Below are positions 26,395 through 39,600 of a stretch of 64,000 bases of DNA, piece by piece. Where the stretch lies: the NCBI GenBank assembly GCA_036023115.1, contig JAYKKT010000088.1:1287501-1351500 (forward strand), read 5' to 3'. The notes beneath the pieces are model-generated. The model was not told where the DNA came from and did not search any database. It saw only the letters and a program-made list of their open reading frames with translations. The translations under genes were made by a program, and so were the position numbers. How positions within the stretch are numbered: the first letter of the stretch is position 1; each line of letters starts with the position of its first letter. The stretch is from Brasenia schreberi. Its lineage: Eukaryota; Streptophyta; Magnoliopsida; Nymphaeales; Cabombaceae.

Positions 26395-27407
26395 ACCAAA
26401 GGATTGGGGGGGGGGGGGGGAGCTCGGGTTACCAAAAAGAGAAAGAAATGAATTTTGCAAAAAGGAATTATTCAACAAGCAGAAATAAGCCTATTCTCTT
26501 TTTACTGAATATGTCTCCCTTCTAGCTCTTGAATTCTTATTATAAGCATCGCTATGTACCTTAATCTTCGGGATTAGCACTGCCTAAGATACCTTGTTTG
26601 CTCTCACCGGCACGAATCTCACCGAGTTGAAGTGGTTTATAACTTCCATGTTCAAGCAAGAATAAGATCCTTCAAGCTTAATTGGAACTATTACTAAAAA
26701 ATAATTAATTAGTCTAAAAATAGCTAATCCCGAAACGAGAAAAATAAAACAGGATTAGTGACGATCAATGGCCAGCTCGATAATTACATATTTTATATAT
26801 GTAAATTGTCTAAAGTCAATCTTAATGAATTTAATATTATGAAGTGCGGATCGATGCAATTTTTGAATTTGTGTTCGTTCTTGCTTACTCTCAAAGGTTA
26901 AGTGTCCAAAACATTTTTCAAGAAACTGCATACTTTTAAGCTATTTAACGGTAAACCCCAAAACTGTTTTCTTAAATAAGTTAGTAGCGGTGACAATTTC
27001 AGACACGACACGAAAACCCAACATGAACTGGACCTGAGAATTGTCTGTGCATGTGTCTATATAAAGAGATTTGAACAAAAACGGGTGGCGTTTGCTGGAC
27101 CTGTTTTTGACAGACATGAGAACACAATCCGAAACACGAAAACATTGATACAACCCAAAAAGTTTTTTCTATGTATCCAATAGTTGAAGCACCAATATCA
27201 GGTTTTAGTCAAATACCAACTTGTAAACGATAGTTGGCAAACCAAGATATCACTCATGGGTCAGTGATGCCTCTCTTTCCGGTTCAAGCAAAGATGAGCC
27301 CAAGGTCGACCTTTGCATTGAATAAGCCGAGTCAAACTTGGCTTGCAGGGTTTGGTCCCTCTTCATCATTCGATCTAAGTTATATATATATACATATACA
27401 TATAAGT

Positions 27408-27477
<70 letters not shown>

Positions 27478-27482
27478 CATAT

Positions 27483-27539
<57 letters not shown>

Positions 27540-28100
27540 GATATATACATATATACATATATATATATATATAGTGGGTGTGTGAGAGAGAGAAAGAGGG
27601 AGAGAGATTGGATTCTATCTACGACTCGTGTTGTTGAATCATGCTCGACTATTGTTTTTTATATTAATGTAACAACGTATGAATGACATTAGTGTACATA
27701 TGAAAGATATATATATACATATATATATACGTATATATTCAAGATACAATCATTCGTGCTCAATACTCTTGACAGTGAGTTTTGATGGCTTTGAGCCTTT
27801 CAATATGCATTATAAACCATATAATATGAGATTCAACGTTTTGATGCTTTATTTCAGAAGAATGAGTTATTAAAATATGTGCTAACCTGGCTGAATCACT
27901 TAGCCGACCCATTGGGTGTGTGTGTGTGTGCGTGTGTATGTGTGTGTGTGGTTGGCTAATACCTACTATAGGATGCAACCCATCCTAAACGGGATGACGA
28001 GATCCTCCTCTCTCGTTCACCATCTGGCAGATCAATTCCTGGATATTGGAGTCTCGAACCCGCTTTGAAATGTATCCCATTGCAGTGTCCAAAGAACGGA
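26395..28100. other. Intergenic DNA with CACGA repeat and long TA microsatellite
   Basis: A 'CACGA' family block lies at 27000-27150 (CAGACACGACACGAAAACCC, CCGAAACACGAAAAC). A TA microsatellite interrupted by CATATAC spacers spans about 27382-27572, followed by GA repeats. No gene is recognised; the open frame at 27234-27686 is mostly the microsatellite. Confidence 0.6.
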
Positions 28101-28106
28101 ATTCTC

Positions 28107-28205
28107 TTTTCTTTGATGGGCAAGCGGGCGTCTGCCAGATGCAGCTGGTGGTGTCGAACTCATGACATTCAACTTGAAGGTTAGATCTTTTGAGTCGACG
28201 CCATC
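28107..28205 (-). repeat. SINE (family S2), antisense
   Basis: Minus strand: GTCATGAGTTCGACACC box B and a GCATCTGGC body match the family. The ends are eroded. Confidence 0.5.
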
Positions 28206-28541
28206 GGCAGTGGAGCTGTAGCTCTTAAAGGAATCGCTCCTGTTTAGAATAATTGAGAAATAGAAACGTAAGCCTCCATCGTGGCAGGTCGACATAGATC
28301 CCATCTCTCTCTCACACTCACACACATACGTGCACACGGACATAATATATATATACATACATACATTAACCTACTATATGCACATGCACACATATAGGTT
28401 AGTACACTCAAGTGCTAGTATATCTTAGTATGTCCAAACAAATGGTAGAATATTAAAATTTGAATTCAAAATATAAAAAGATGAATGGTTAAGATGTGTT
28501 TGAATATATCAATACCTTAAGTGTGTTAGTGTTATTTCTCT

Positions 28542-28587
<46 letters not shown>

Positions 28588-29341
28588 CATTATTTGATTT
28601 TCACACACATATAATTATTCTTCATACACTTTTTTTACTAAACATGCATTCTTTTTTTCAAAAAACAACTTGAAATTACACTTACTGCATATTCTCTTTC
28701 CTCTCTTTCTTTCATTAGTTTTTCCTTCTTTCCGACCTGTTTTTTCTCTTCCCAATGATCCGTGTACGCTTTTCCTTTCTTCACAACAACCTTTCATGAT
28801 TTTCATTCCTCCTGCAATCTCTTTTAATATGGCTCTCTCTCAAGCATTTGATTCCTCTCTAAATTTTACCCTCTTCAACTCTTTTTTTAACTTCATGAAT
28901 GGTATTTTTGTTCTTTTTGTAGATCTTTTACAAACTTTTTTCTTTTATTGTCAAACTCTGTCTCTATCTAAACATAATCTCACATAAATTGATAGAAAAT
29001 GAAACTCAAGTCCTCAGTTACGATGAACAGTTTTGATAAAAAAAGAAACCAATGACGACGAGACGCACCTAAGACGTGTCACTATTTAAGGAGCAATGTG
29101 ACGTGAGTGCATTTTTATTATGATCCATGATAAAGCGTGTTTAAGGTGTGTTATATAAAAATAATATATGCGTCTTAAGCACGTCACTCCTTCAAGATTA
29201 ATGTCTTGAATGCATTAGTGTTTGAAGGATGATCCACGGTAAAAGAGAGAACGAAGAAAGAAAAACCAAAAAAGAATATTTTCCTAAAAAAGTTGTGTTT
29301 AATAAAAAAAGTATATAAATAGCAACACTCATATATATATT

Positions 29342-29387
<46 letters not shown>

Positions 29388-30010
29388 TAAATAAATAAAT
29401 ATATATATAAATACATAGATAGATAGATATAGAGAGAGTGTGTGCTACTACACAAGCAGTACACTACACTCCCTTAATTGGCTGCTTCTACATTGCTGTC
29501 TATACTCCCCAAGAGAGGTAACTAATTGGTTTCCTCGTCTTCTGTGCTAGCGATAGAGTCTTCAACTGATAAGAGGCACGTTACAGCTGGTACTCTCTAC
29601 TAAAGATGCAAACTGATTCGTACGAGTTTGAATCATCATAATCTTAGAGAGAGAGAATCGGAGGTTCTGTCACTTCATTTTTAAACTTGAAACTCTTTTG
29701 ATGTTCAGATTGTATTATTATTATGATGATTATTTTATGTTATATAAGCCAGCTAGGTTGCCAATATTAAAAAGAACCGACTTAGTAGAGAGGGAATCGT
29801 TACTTTGCTGCTACAAACGGGCTATATTGGATTGTTGGACCGAATCTGACCCAAATTTAAAAATAAGGAATCATACTAGAGAGGAAATTGTTCGTGAATC
29901 CAATCGTCTCTTGTAATTTTTTTTATTGGTTTTTTGAATTTCAGGTGAAACGGTCGCCTCACCTTGCCTCAATATTATCCGGCCGGTCTGTAATTCATTT
30001 CAAGTTCCTT
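28206..30010. other. Intergenic DNA, microsatellites, no gene recognised
   Basis: AT/GA repeats lie at 28540-28588 and 29330-29440 (AT, GA, AAAT and GATA in series). A copy of the 'GGATTCAATTGT' dispersed element spans about 29880-29990 (GTGAATCCAATCGTCTCTTG, AGGTGAAACGGTCGCCTCAC). Confidence 0.45.
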
Positions 30011-30015
30011 TGTTT

Positions 30016-30100
30016 TTGTTATAATGGAGAAGTCGAAGCGAGATGCAGGTATCGAACTTGTGACTTTCGACTTGTATGTTGAACCCAGGTGAGATATTAT
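30016..30100 (-). repeat. SINE (family S2), antisense
   Basis: Minus strand: ATCTCACCTGGGTTCAAC (box A region), AAGTCACAAGTTCGATACC (box B), CTCGCTTCGACTTCTCCATT (body). Confidence 0.6.
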
Positions 30101-30139
30101 TCATTGTGCATCTCAAGTATTATTTTATATTAAGAGTAA

Positions 30140-30375
30140 TTAGGGTTGTAAATATGAGACACAACACGAACACGACCCAGAAAGCATGCCCTTCAGAACC
30201 ACCCAAAACGACATGCAAAAGGCAATGAGAGAAGTTTGTGATTTCCCTGCTTTGACACAACAACAAAATGACATGACATGAACACAGACCAAAACTATCC
30301 GTGTTGGCAAAGTAACACGAACACAAGTAGTACAAAAAACAACTGGGCCTGAAACAATACACTGCCTTGACTTGT
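30140..30375. repeat. Dispersed 'CACGA' repeat, copy 3
   Basis: GACACAACACGAACACGACC, AAATGACATGACATGAACAC and GTAACACGAACACAAG match the blocks at 1490-1880 and 27000-27150. No coding content. Confidence 0.45.
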
Positions 30376-30574
30376 ACCTCAGTTTGTGTTTGATTAGGAG
30401 AACTGAGACTACAGTTCTAGTTTATGTCGTAATCAATTGCAGGCTTCAGTAGGTAATAAAAAGCAAGGTTGTATGACCTCACTTTTTATCTAATTACGAG
30501 ACGTATCAATGGTCACCAAGCACCCTCTCAATCCTTAGAGGTGCCTTGATCTTTACATGAAGACCTAGATCAAT

Positions 30575-30735
30575 GCTTTTTTCCCGAGTTTTATGTAAGC
30601 TCAAGCTCGAGCTTTTGTTACATAACTCGAGCTCAAGATCAAAGCTCAATCGAGCTCAAACCGAGCCTTTTCTTCACAAGTCGAGTCTAGCTTGCATGTA
30701 CTTGAGCTTGAACCTGACTCGGCTCGATCATACCT
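30575..30735. repeat. GAGCTC/AGCTCGAGC-rich repeat
   Basis: Repeated half-palindromic words (AAGCTCAAGCTCGAGCT, AACTCGAGCTCAAGATC, TCAATCGAGCTCAAACCGAG) are characteristic of a dispersed plant MITE-like repeat. Weaker relatives occur near 31540-31660, 32260-32330 and 33600-33770. Confidence 0.5.
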
Positions 30736-31119
30736 ACTTCATGTCATATTCTAGCAATGCCAAACACATCTGTGTGGTCAGATATCATTAAAAAAAACAA
30801 GCACTCTTTTGATTCTTTTCACCATCTTTACAGAAGACTCATCCTCTTGAGCAATATTTTTGAAGATACCAAGCACACTACTTGTCAATATGGAATTGAC
30901 TACAATATTTGGACATAGACCAAGCGTGGTGTCCCTTATGATTCAACCCAGCTAAGTGCATCAAGTTTGTATTCATATAAAATGTACAACATGCAGGACT
31001 CTGGACCCTGCACCTTTTAGGTCCTCGTCCCATTTTTTATTAGCTAGGCCATATAGCCTCATAAGGGCCCTTCTTTGCTTTAAATGAGCCAGGCACGTGA
31101 CCCTCACCTAGTGCCCTAA

Positions 31120-31235
<116 letters not shown>

Positions 31236-31689
31236 TTGGAAAAGAACAAAAAACTAAAGAGGTTGTTTTTATTTGATTATACAAAGTTATGCTTCACAGT
31301 GTGACAACGTGGAGAGATTCCATTTGGGAGTTCCCCAAGGCCATGTCCCTAAGGAAAAGGGGATTGCTGAGTTTCTCTTTGCCTTTGTTTGTGGGCAAAA
31401 GTCCTTTCTAAGAGCCACACAATCTTATCTTCTCAATTTAAAATTGTAAAATCAATACAAGCACAGACACAAACACAGGCAGTTTCGTAAAGAAAGAAAG
31501 TTTGATTGCATTTAAAACTCAGGGAAGGAGAATGAAACGAGTGGCTTGTGATTTGGTTTGGCTTAGCTCGATTGCTAATGAGCATTTTGTGATGTAAATA
31601 AATCGAACACGAGCTAAACTTGAACTGGTCCAGATTGTATTAGCATGTTTAGTTTTTTTTTCAACAAACAAGTTGGAACGATTAAATGA

Positions 31690-31878
31690 GGCTCTAGTGA
31701 TGTATGAGAAACTTGATTATGAAAATGTTAAAAGAAAAAGATCACGGAGAAAATAATAAAAAATGATATAGCTTACATTTAGTTAATTGTTATTATGGCA
31801 TGTGATCGGATTTTATAAAAACAAAAAATCAATGTAGCCAACTCCATCTAGTATGGGAAAGGGCTTAATTGTTAAGTT
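31690..31878 (+). repeat. Decayed RTE LINE 3' end, sense
   Basis: TGAAAATGTTAAAAGAAAAA through AATCAATGTAGCCAACTCCA and TCTAGTATGGGAAAGGGCTT follow the last ~190 bp of the LINE with many substitutions, marking an older insertion. No target duplication was found. Confidence 0.75.
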
Positions 31879-32007
31879 AGGGTTTAGATAGAAGTACCAA
31901 ATGCATGTTAACTCTTGTCTTGAACTCCTTACCTTTTGTCATGGAGCCAAACCCTAGCTCTTGAGCTATATGGCTTTGAAAAATAGGTTTAGTTTATACA
32001 CATAAAA

Positions 32008-32045
<38 letters not shown>

Positions 32046-32666
32046 ATTTAAAGTAAACATATTTTCACTAAAATAGTCCATTACTTATTTTCACATGATA
32101 TTTATGCAAGGTGGTTAGTTTTGATCGATCTTTTGTTCTTTTAACACCGTATACTTTATGATTTTATGTTTTGTACTCTAAAAGATCCCCATTTCCTTGT
32201 TTGAATAAATTATTATACGAAAAGTATATGCGAAAATTAATAATTCTTAATGATATCAAGCAGCTGAGGTTCAGCTCAAATTCAGTTCATGTTCAGTTCG
32301 GCTTAAACGTGCTAATGAGCTAAGCAAGAAGACGACTATGTATCTTGACTTGACCAACAAGCCATGAATAATTCAGTCTCTCTCTCTCTCTCACATATAT
32401 ATATATATATATAATACAACATATATTAAAACTTCGGAGGAATTATTTAAGTAGTATATGGAATTCCAAGTGGGAGGGGGGGGAGAGGGGGGAACTCCTC
32501 GAAACCTGGGATATCTTAAATGATTGTTATAATAAAGTTGCCGTGCCCATAATAATAACTCACTCCACTTACATCCTTTTGTTGCCCGCAAAATCTGCAT
32601 AGACAAACGCTTTTCTTTTTTCCTTTATGTTGTCTCATACAGTATTTTATATTTATGTATATATAT

Positions 32667-32715
<49 letters not shown>

Positions 32716-33230
32716 TTAGACCATGCTCGCTTTCTATATTGATATTTGATCATTACTTATTTGAGGATATAAGTGTAATAATATTATCTTTCATTCTTTG
32801 CTTAAAACTTTAAATTTTTTAAAAATACACTCATTATATTGAAAAGCAATAGAGTGGCATGAATAAGTAGAGCCTCGTTTTCATATATATAAACTAATTG
32901 GATATTCTTCTTCTTACTTATGTTTGAATGTTGCTTTTTTAGAGGGTATAAGTGCTTAAAATCCTAAGTTCTACCATGCCACTAAAAACTAATGGGCATG
33001 TTAGAAGTGAGTAAGATCTGGTCTCTCTATATATAAAGTGATTGGATCCTACCGATCATTGATTTTCAAGATATAAATATAATAACATTATATCATATTT
33101 TTTCAAAAATCCTTAAAAACTTTGAAATTATATTAATACCACCGAAAAGCAATTGATGAGCATTTAAAATGTGAGTAGGATCTAATTTTTCTATGAAACA
33201 TCAATGAACAAGGTCGGTGGTGAGTTGAAT

Positions 33231-33309
<79 letters not shown>

Positions 33310-35279
33310 GGAGGGACTATCCCCACCTTTTTTTGAGTAGTAGTAGTTGTTGACTGCATGAGCAGGTAGTGATCATCACTTAACAAAGGTTGGAACTGGC
33401 TCCCTATTTTAACCAAAAAAAGAATTTAGAATTTAATATTTATATGGCATCTCCAAGTATGATTGTAATGCATGCTGTTATTTTTTAATTTTAGATCATT
33501 ATTGGTACAGATAAGGTTATATATTCTAAGTTTTTAGTCAAACCAGCCTAATATTTATTATCTAAATGGTATATTAAATAAAAGTACAAGTTTCGATTGC
33601 GAGTAGGGCTGGCAAAAGAGCAATGAATTGTAGAGAGGAGTTCATTCATGGGTTCATTCGCCGACTCACAATCTTGTTTGTCATCGGCTCATAAGCTCGG
33701 TACAGTCGTAACAAAGATGAGCCCGATCAAACAAGTTGAACATGAGTCACACATTGAAGTTAATAACATAGGTTTTATTTTAACATGTAATTTTCATTGG
33801 AAATTTTAATTGTTTTGTTAGCAATTAGGTGGAAATTATTTTTTACAACATTTTTGTAGAATTGAAAGATCTTATCATTTCAATATATTGTGTTAATATA
33901 ATTAGTTCAGTTAATAGGGTTTTCTAGCTTATACATACATAAAATGTTAAAAATATGCTTAACTAATTAATCGATCTTAGGAGCTAAGGGGAAACAAAGA
34001 CACAATGTTTGAGTTTAGCCACATTCAGATCATGAACTGGACATGAATGAGCTCATCACGAGCTGCCTTGAGCCAAACACAGGCATGTCGATTCATTTAC
34101 CGGACCTCGGCGCCGCGCCTCGAGAATAATGGCGTACCAAGGGAGTCCAATCGATTGCCATGCAGATAGTGGGTTCGATTCCCACAGGGTCTTGTGTGCC
34201 TGCATACTCACGAGTGACTTTAAATTGAAACCGAACTGAGCCACAAACTGATTGGAATCAAAATTAATGAAACTGAGCTCAAACCCGTACTTAAAACCAG
34301 GGATCACTCAATTTGGTTTTGGTTTCACCTTTGATAGAATGAAAACCAGTTCAAAATCGATACCGAGTTTTATATATGAATTTCAGTTGAAGGGACACTT
34401 CACTTGGTCGCAGCGTAAGCTACATGCCCTACACTATAGGTGGATCAATAATGACAAGAAGCAGTATATAATGTAGAATATGTCATGTCACACGTGAGAA
34501 TTGAATCCGTTGTACCTATTTTCAGGTGACCTTGAAGCTTAGATATTCTCTCTCTTTTTTCATAATTGTACATATATATACATATGTACATATATATATA
34601 CGTATATATATACATATGTACATTTATATATATATTTCATGATATATACTAAAAATTGTATATTATCATATCTATCCATCTAGATCTCAATTATTCAATT
34701 TGCATGTGAGATATTTGAATTTTAAAATAAAATTTTATTTATTTAAATAAAAATTATTTGTAAATATACTTTTTACTTTAAAATTATATATTTATATAGA
34801 AGAAGTCATACATGTATAATGGGTTTTCTATGAAATCTTGCATAAAGCTTTTTATTGGTTGATTTTTTATATTAGTGATGGAGTTTTAAATTAAAATATT
34901 ATTGTATTTTTGTACTTTTTAAGATTTAAATACAAAATAATTCAAATCTCCACAACTAATATCAAAATCAAACAAAAGACATTATGCATTTAGAATATAT
35001 ATATATATATATATGTTCGTATGCGTGTGCATGCACCAAATTAGTCTGTGTATTTAACTAAATTATATTAGACTAAAGGAAAACACACTGGCTTAAGATG
35101 GATTGGTAGTATTCTCTACCGTATCCAAGGAAGCATCCCGTGCATATTCTCTAAACACAATGAAGCCCTGAAAGAACATAAAATTAAGTTATATAATCAT
35201 TGGCAGTGGGTTCCTTCTAACCAATTTTATCACTCTACTCCCTGATTCAGATCCTAACCATTGTGTACCCAGAAAGTCC
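31879..35279. other. AT-rich intergenic DNA, no gene recognised
   Basis: Microsatellites at 31998-32045, 32668-32711 (GA), 33232-33306 (AT then GA) and 34565-34640. A tRNA T-arm-like hairpin (GTGGGTTCGATTCCCAC, about 34168-34184) is probably a SINE remnant since no acceptor stem was found. AACCGAACTGAG-type repeats occur at about 34220-34350. Confidence 0.45.
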
Positions 35280-35393
35280 ATTCAATGGCAGGGCGCTCTA
35301 GCACCGTTGTTGCTGGTGAAGAGTTCGACTCCTTAGGGTTGCACACATGGGTGTATATGTTAGGCTTCACCCTTCTATTGTAACAAAAAAAAA
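35280..35393 (+). repeat. SINE (family S1), well preserved
   Basis: Box A remnant (TTCAATGGCAGGGCGCTC), box B (GAAGAGTTCGACTCC), the TTAGGCTTCACCCTTCTATT segment and GTAAC plus A9 tail are all present in about 113 bp. Confidence 0.75.
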
Positions 35394-35596
35394 TGTGATA
35401 ATGCTTACAAAATGTTTAATTTTCAACAATCCAAGAACTCGTTCCATGGTTTCTTTAATAGAAACTGAGTATTAGAATGCCTGCATTCAGCATAAATCAA
35501 ATAAACTTTGCAACCACATAGTATTCTTGACCATGAGAAATATTCACTTTCATTTTAAAGGACAGTGCAGTAAAAATTGATTCCTACCAATCCACA

Positions 35597-35597
35597 C

Positions 35598-35650
<53 letters not shown>

Positions 35651-35651
35651 C
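35597..35651. repeat. (CA)n-(TA)n microsatellite
   Basis: About 34 bp of CA repeat then TA repeat. Confidence 0.9.
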
Positions 35652-35734
35652 TCTATCGAGTTATATATATAAGGAGAGAGAGGGGGAGAAAGGGAAGGGG
35701 ATTGAGAGTTGGTAGCTACTCTATCGAGTTGTTC

Positions 35735-35838
35735 GTTAACATCGACACAAGAATCAATGTTATTTAAATACATTGCAGGATGAGTGCCTTGATTACCAGC
35801 AACAATGGTGCTAGAGCGTTCTACCATTGAGCTAATGC
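35735..35838. repeat. Dispersed repeat copy plus antisense S1 SINE head
   Basis: AACATCGACACAAGAATCAA and GGATGAGTGCCTTGATTACC match the family at 9690 and 25331. From about 35795 the minus strand reads as the 5' half of SINE S1 (TTAGCTCAATGGTAGAACGC, then CTAGCACCATTGTTGCTGGT), truncated before box B. Confidence 0.55.
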
Positions 35839-36655
35839 TTTGAAAGCACTAGCTACTCTTTTCAAATCTTAGTTCTAACTCCGGACCACAAAAATTATGA
35901 AAACAGGTGGAGAAAGAGCTAAATTTGGTATCCTAATGTTTGGGTTCGTGACATTTAAGATCAGCTTAACCCAATTACCCACAATATCCAGATCCATTAT
36001 CTTCACCCTGATCATCCGGGAGAACATAACCAGAACGAAGAAAGTCCAGATCCACCTCCAAACTTATTTCCTCAATTTGGATCTTAGAATACCCTCTGTC
36101 TCCACGTGATCCAAATCCATTCCCGAGTTCGATTATGCCCCATGATATCCGAATCCAACTCCCAGTACGAACAAGCTCGAGCCCAGTGTAAGTCCAACTC
36201 GTCGTTTCAGGTCCTTTATTTTCCAACACCCCACCACTCTTCTCATACTTCCCGAGATAACACCCAAGCAAAAGAGACCAGCAGAAAAACCCTTCAACCA
36301 CCTACAGAGAGACAGAAAGAAGACAGATGTATATATATAGAGAGAAAGAGAAAGACGTATATATATAAAGAGAAAGAGATTAATTACTCCCCACCAACAT
36401 TAAGAAAGCACACAAAACCAGAACCCCCTGAATGCATGCAGCCACACATGGCGTCTCTGCTCTCAAATCGAAAAGAAGAAAAGCATTACTAAATTACAAA
36501 CGCACATTCAACACTAGACTACAAAAACAAACCTTTTCCTCTCTCTCTCTATATGTGTGTGTTATATGTTTGAGAGGCAGCACAGCAGCAATCCGTTTTG
36601 AGCTTAGCGTCGTAATTGGAGACCCAATGCAAATTTCTGCTTGGGATTCGTAGCC

Positions 36656-39600
36656 ATGTCTTCCCACCACCACCACCACCACCATACCACCGCTCGCTTC
36701 TTCTTTCTTGCATTTATCTTTCTTGCGTTCGAAGCAGCGGCGGCGGCGGATAACCATGAGGCAGTCGCTCTTCTCACCCTCCTCCGCAACCTCACCACCT
36801 CCCCACCACCACCTTTCACTAACTGGAATCCGTCCGACGCTAGCCCGTGTAACTGGACGTTCATCACTTGCTCGTCTGCCGGGCTCGTTACCGACGTCAA
36901 TATTCAGTCAGTCGAGCTCGCCGGCTCTGTGCTCTCGCCCATGCTGGCTCGATTGAGCTCGCTTCGCAGGCTTGTTATCTCTGGCTCGAACCTTACCGGA
37001 TCCATCCCGCGGGAGCTCGGGAACCTGACTGAGCTCGTTGTGCTTGATTTGAGCTCGAACGGGCTGACCGGACCGATCCCACCTGAGCTCGGCCAGCTCA
37101 CGAAGTTGGATACGCTCGCACTCAATTCGAACCAGCTCGATGGCGCCATTGCGCCGGAGCTGGCCGGTTGCGAAGTTCTTCGGACGCTGTTTGTTTATGA
37201 CAATCGGCTGACTGGCTCGGTCCCGCCGGAGCTCGGCCGGCTGAGTGCGCTTGAGGTACTGAGAGCCGGCGGGAATCTTGGTATCTCCGGCGAGATTCCT
37301 GCCGAGCTCGCGAGATGCTCCAATTTGAAAGTATTGGGGCTTTCGGAGACGAAGATCAGCGGCGGGATTCCGCCGGAGTTCGGAAGGCTCGGCAGGCTGC
37401 AGACGTTGTCTTTGTACACGGCCATGCTTTCCAGCGAGATTCCGATGGAGATAGGGAACTGCTCCGAGCTCGTTAATCTTTACTTGTATGAGAACTCGCT
37501 GTCTGGATCGATCCCGCCGGAGATAGGAAGGCTGCAGAAGCTCGAGAAGTTGCTTCTATGGCAGAATGAGCTCGTCGGAGCGATTCCGAAGGAGATCGAA
37601 AATTGTAGCCGGCTGAAGACGGTGGACCTCTCTCTGAACTTGCTTTCCGGCGGCATTCCGCCGGCGTTCGGCGCGCTCTCCGAAATAGAAGAGCTCATGC
37701 TGAGCGACAACAACATCTCCGGCCCGATTCCTTACCAACTCGCGAATTGTACGGCGCTCACGCAGCTCCAGCTTGACACGAACGAGCTCTCTGGCCCGAT
37801 CCCGCCGGAGATCGGCCGGCTCTCCGGACTCACGGTGTTCTTTGCGTGGCAGAACCGTTTGGAAGGGTACATTCCAGCGACGTTGGGCGGATGCGCCGCT
37901 TTGGAGTCGCTCGATCTCTCCCACAACTCGCTCTCCGGAGCCATCCCGCCGGCGCTATTCCTGCTCCGGAATCTCACGAAACTCCTACTCCTTTCGAACG
38001 ACCTATCCGGCCCAATCCCGCCTGAAGTTGGCCTCTCGACGTCGCTCGTCCGCCTTCGTTTGGGTGGAAACCGACTCTCCGGCAGGATCCAGCCGGAAAT
38101 CGGCCGAATGACAAGCTTGAACTTCCTCGAACTTTCGGACAACCAGTTCTCCGGCGAGCTTCCAGCGGAGCTCGGGAACTGCAGCCAGCTTCAGATGCTC
38201 AACCTCAGCAATAACACTCTTCAAGGAACTCCCCCTCCTTCTCTCTCTTCCCTGGTCCGGCTACAGATACTCGATTTATCCCGAAACGTGTTTTCTGGCC
38301 GGATTCCGGCGAGTTTCGGCGGTTTGATGTCGCTCAATAAGCTCATTCTCAACGGAAACGCGTTCAACGGCACGATCCCACCGGAACTAGGCCGGTGCTC
38401 GAGTCTTCAGATGCTCGATCTGAGCAGCAACCAGCTTTCCGGCGAAATTCCCCCGGAGATCTGCCGGATTCAATCACTCGACATCGCACTCAATCTCAGC
38501 AACAACCAGCTTTCCGGCAGCATCCCCGGCGATATCTCCGACCTCACGAAGCTCTCCGTCTTAGATCTCTCCCACAACGCGCTCACCGGGAACGTCACGC
38601 CCCTCGCAGGACTCGAGAACCTCGTGTCCTTAAACATGTCGTACAACCGCCTCACCGGCGACCTCCCGAACACGAAGCTCTTCCGGCAGCTATCCCCCGG
38701 CGACCTCGCTGGCAACGACGGCCTCTGCACGACCTGCCTCGCCGGCGACGTCGTCGCTCCGCCAGGCGGCCGAGCAACTCGAATCCGCCTCGTCCTCGGC
38801 GTTCTCATCTCACTCCTAGCCGCATTGCTCGTCGGTATCCTCGTCGCAGTCCGTGCTCGCCGGTTGGTCCTCTCCGAAGAATCTCCGGCGTCGTCGGATG
38901 TCGAAGACCCAGAGACGATGATGTCGTTGCCGTGGCAATTCACCCCCTTCCAGAAACTCAGCTTCACCGTGGAAGAAGTCGTCCGGTGCCTCATCGACGG
39001 CAATGTGATCGGGAAAGGGTGCTCCGGCGTGGTTTACAAAGCCGATATGGGTAACGGCGATGTCATCGCTGTCAAGAAACTCTGGCCTTCTTCCCACGAC
39101 TTCTCCACAACCAAGACCGCCAAAAATGCCTTCATTAACGGCGGAAACAACCGCGATTCCTTCTCCGCCGAAGTGAAGACGTTGGGATCGATCCGCCACA
39201 AAAACATCGTCAGATTCTTGGGCTGTTGCTGGAACAAGAGAACGCGATTGTTGATGTACGATTATCTGCCGAACGGGAGTTTGGGGAGTCTTCTTCATGA
39301 GAAGGAGAGAACGGGATTGGTGTTGGATTGGGCGGTAAGGTACGAGATCATACTCGGCGCCGCTCAGGGCCTAGCTTACCTCCACCATGACTGCGTTCCT
39401 CCCATCGTTCACAGAGACATCAAAGCTAACAACATACTCATCGGCATGCATTTCGAGCCCTATATTGCTGATTTCGGCCTCGCCAAGCTGGTTGATGACA
39501 ACGACTTCGCCAAATCCTCCAATACCGTCGCCGGTTCCTACGGCTATATTGCTCCAGGTGAGTTCAATCCTTCAGGCTTTCTCTATCTTTTCTGTAATTT

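Noticed and set aside
34130..34210. tRNA gene suggested by GTGGGTTCGATTCCCAC
   Set aside because: The T-arm-like hairpin is good but no acceptor stem, D-arm or anticodon arm can be placed; a SINE remnant is likelier.
35800..35838. tRNA-like D-arm (AGCTCAATGGTAGAACGC on the minus strand)
   Set aside because: The following sequence is that of SINE family S1, so it is a truncated SINE head and not a tRNA.
36641..36655. Earlier start for the receptor kinase
   Set aside because: The codon at 36641 is TTG; the first ATG in frame is at 36656 and is followed by a normal signal peptide.
37556..39298. Long minus-strand open frames opposite the LRR and kinase exon
   Set aside because: They are shadows of the GC-rich sense frame and show only mirrored, family-less low-complexity sequence.
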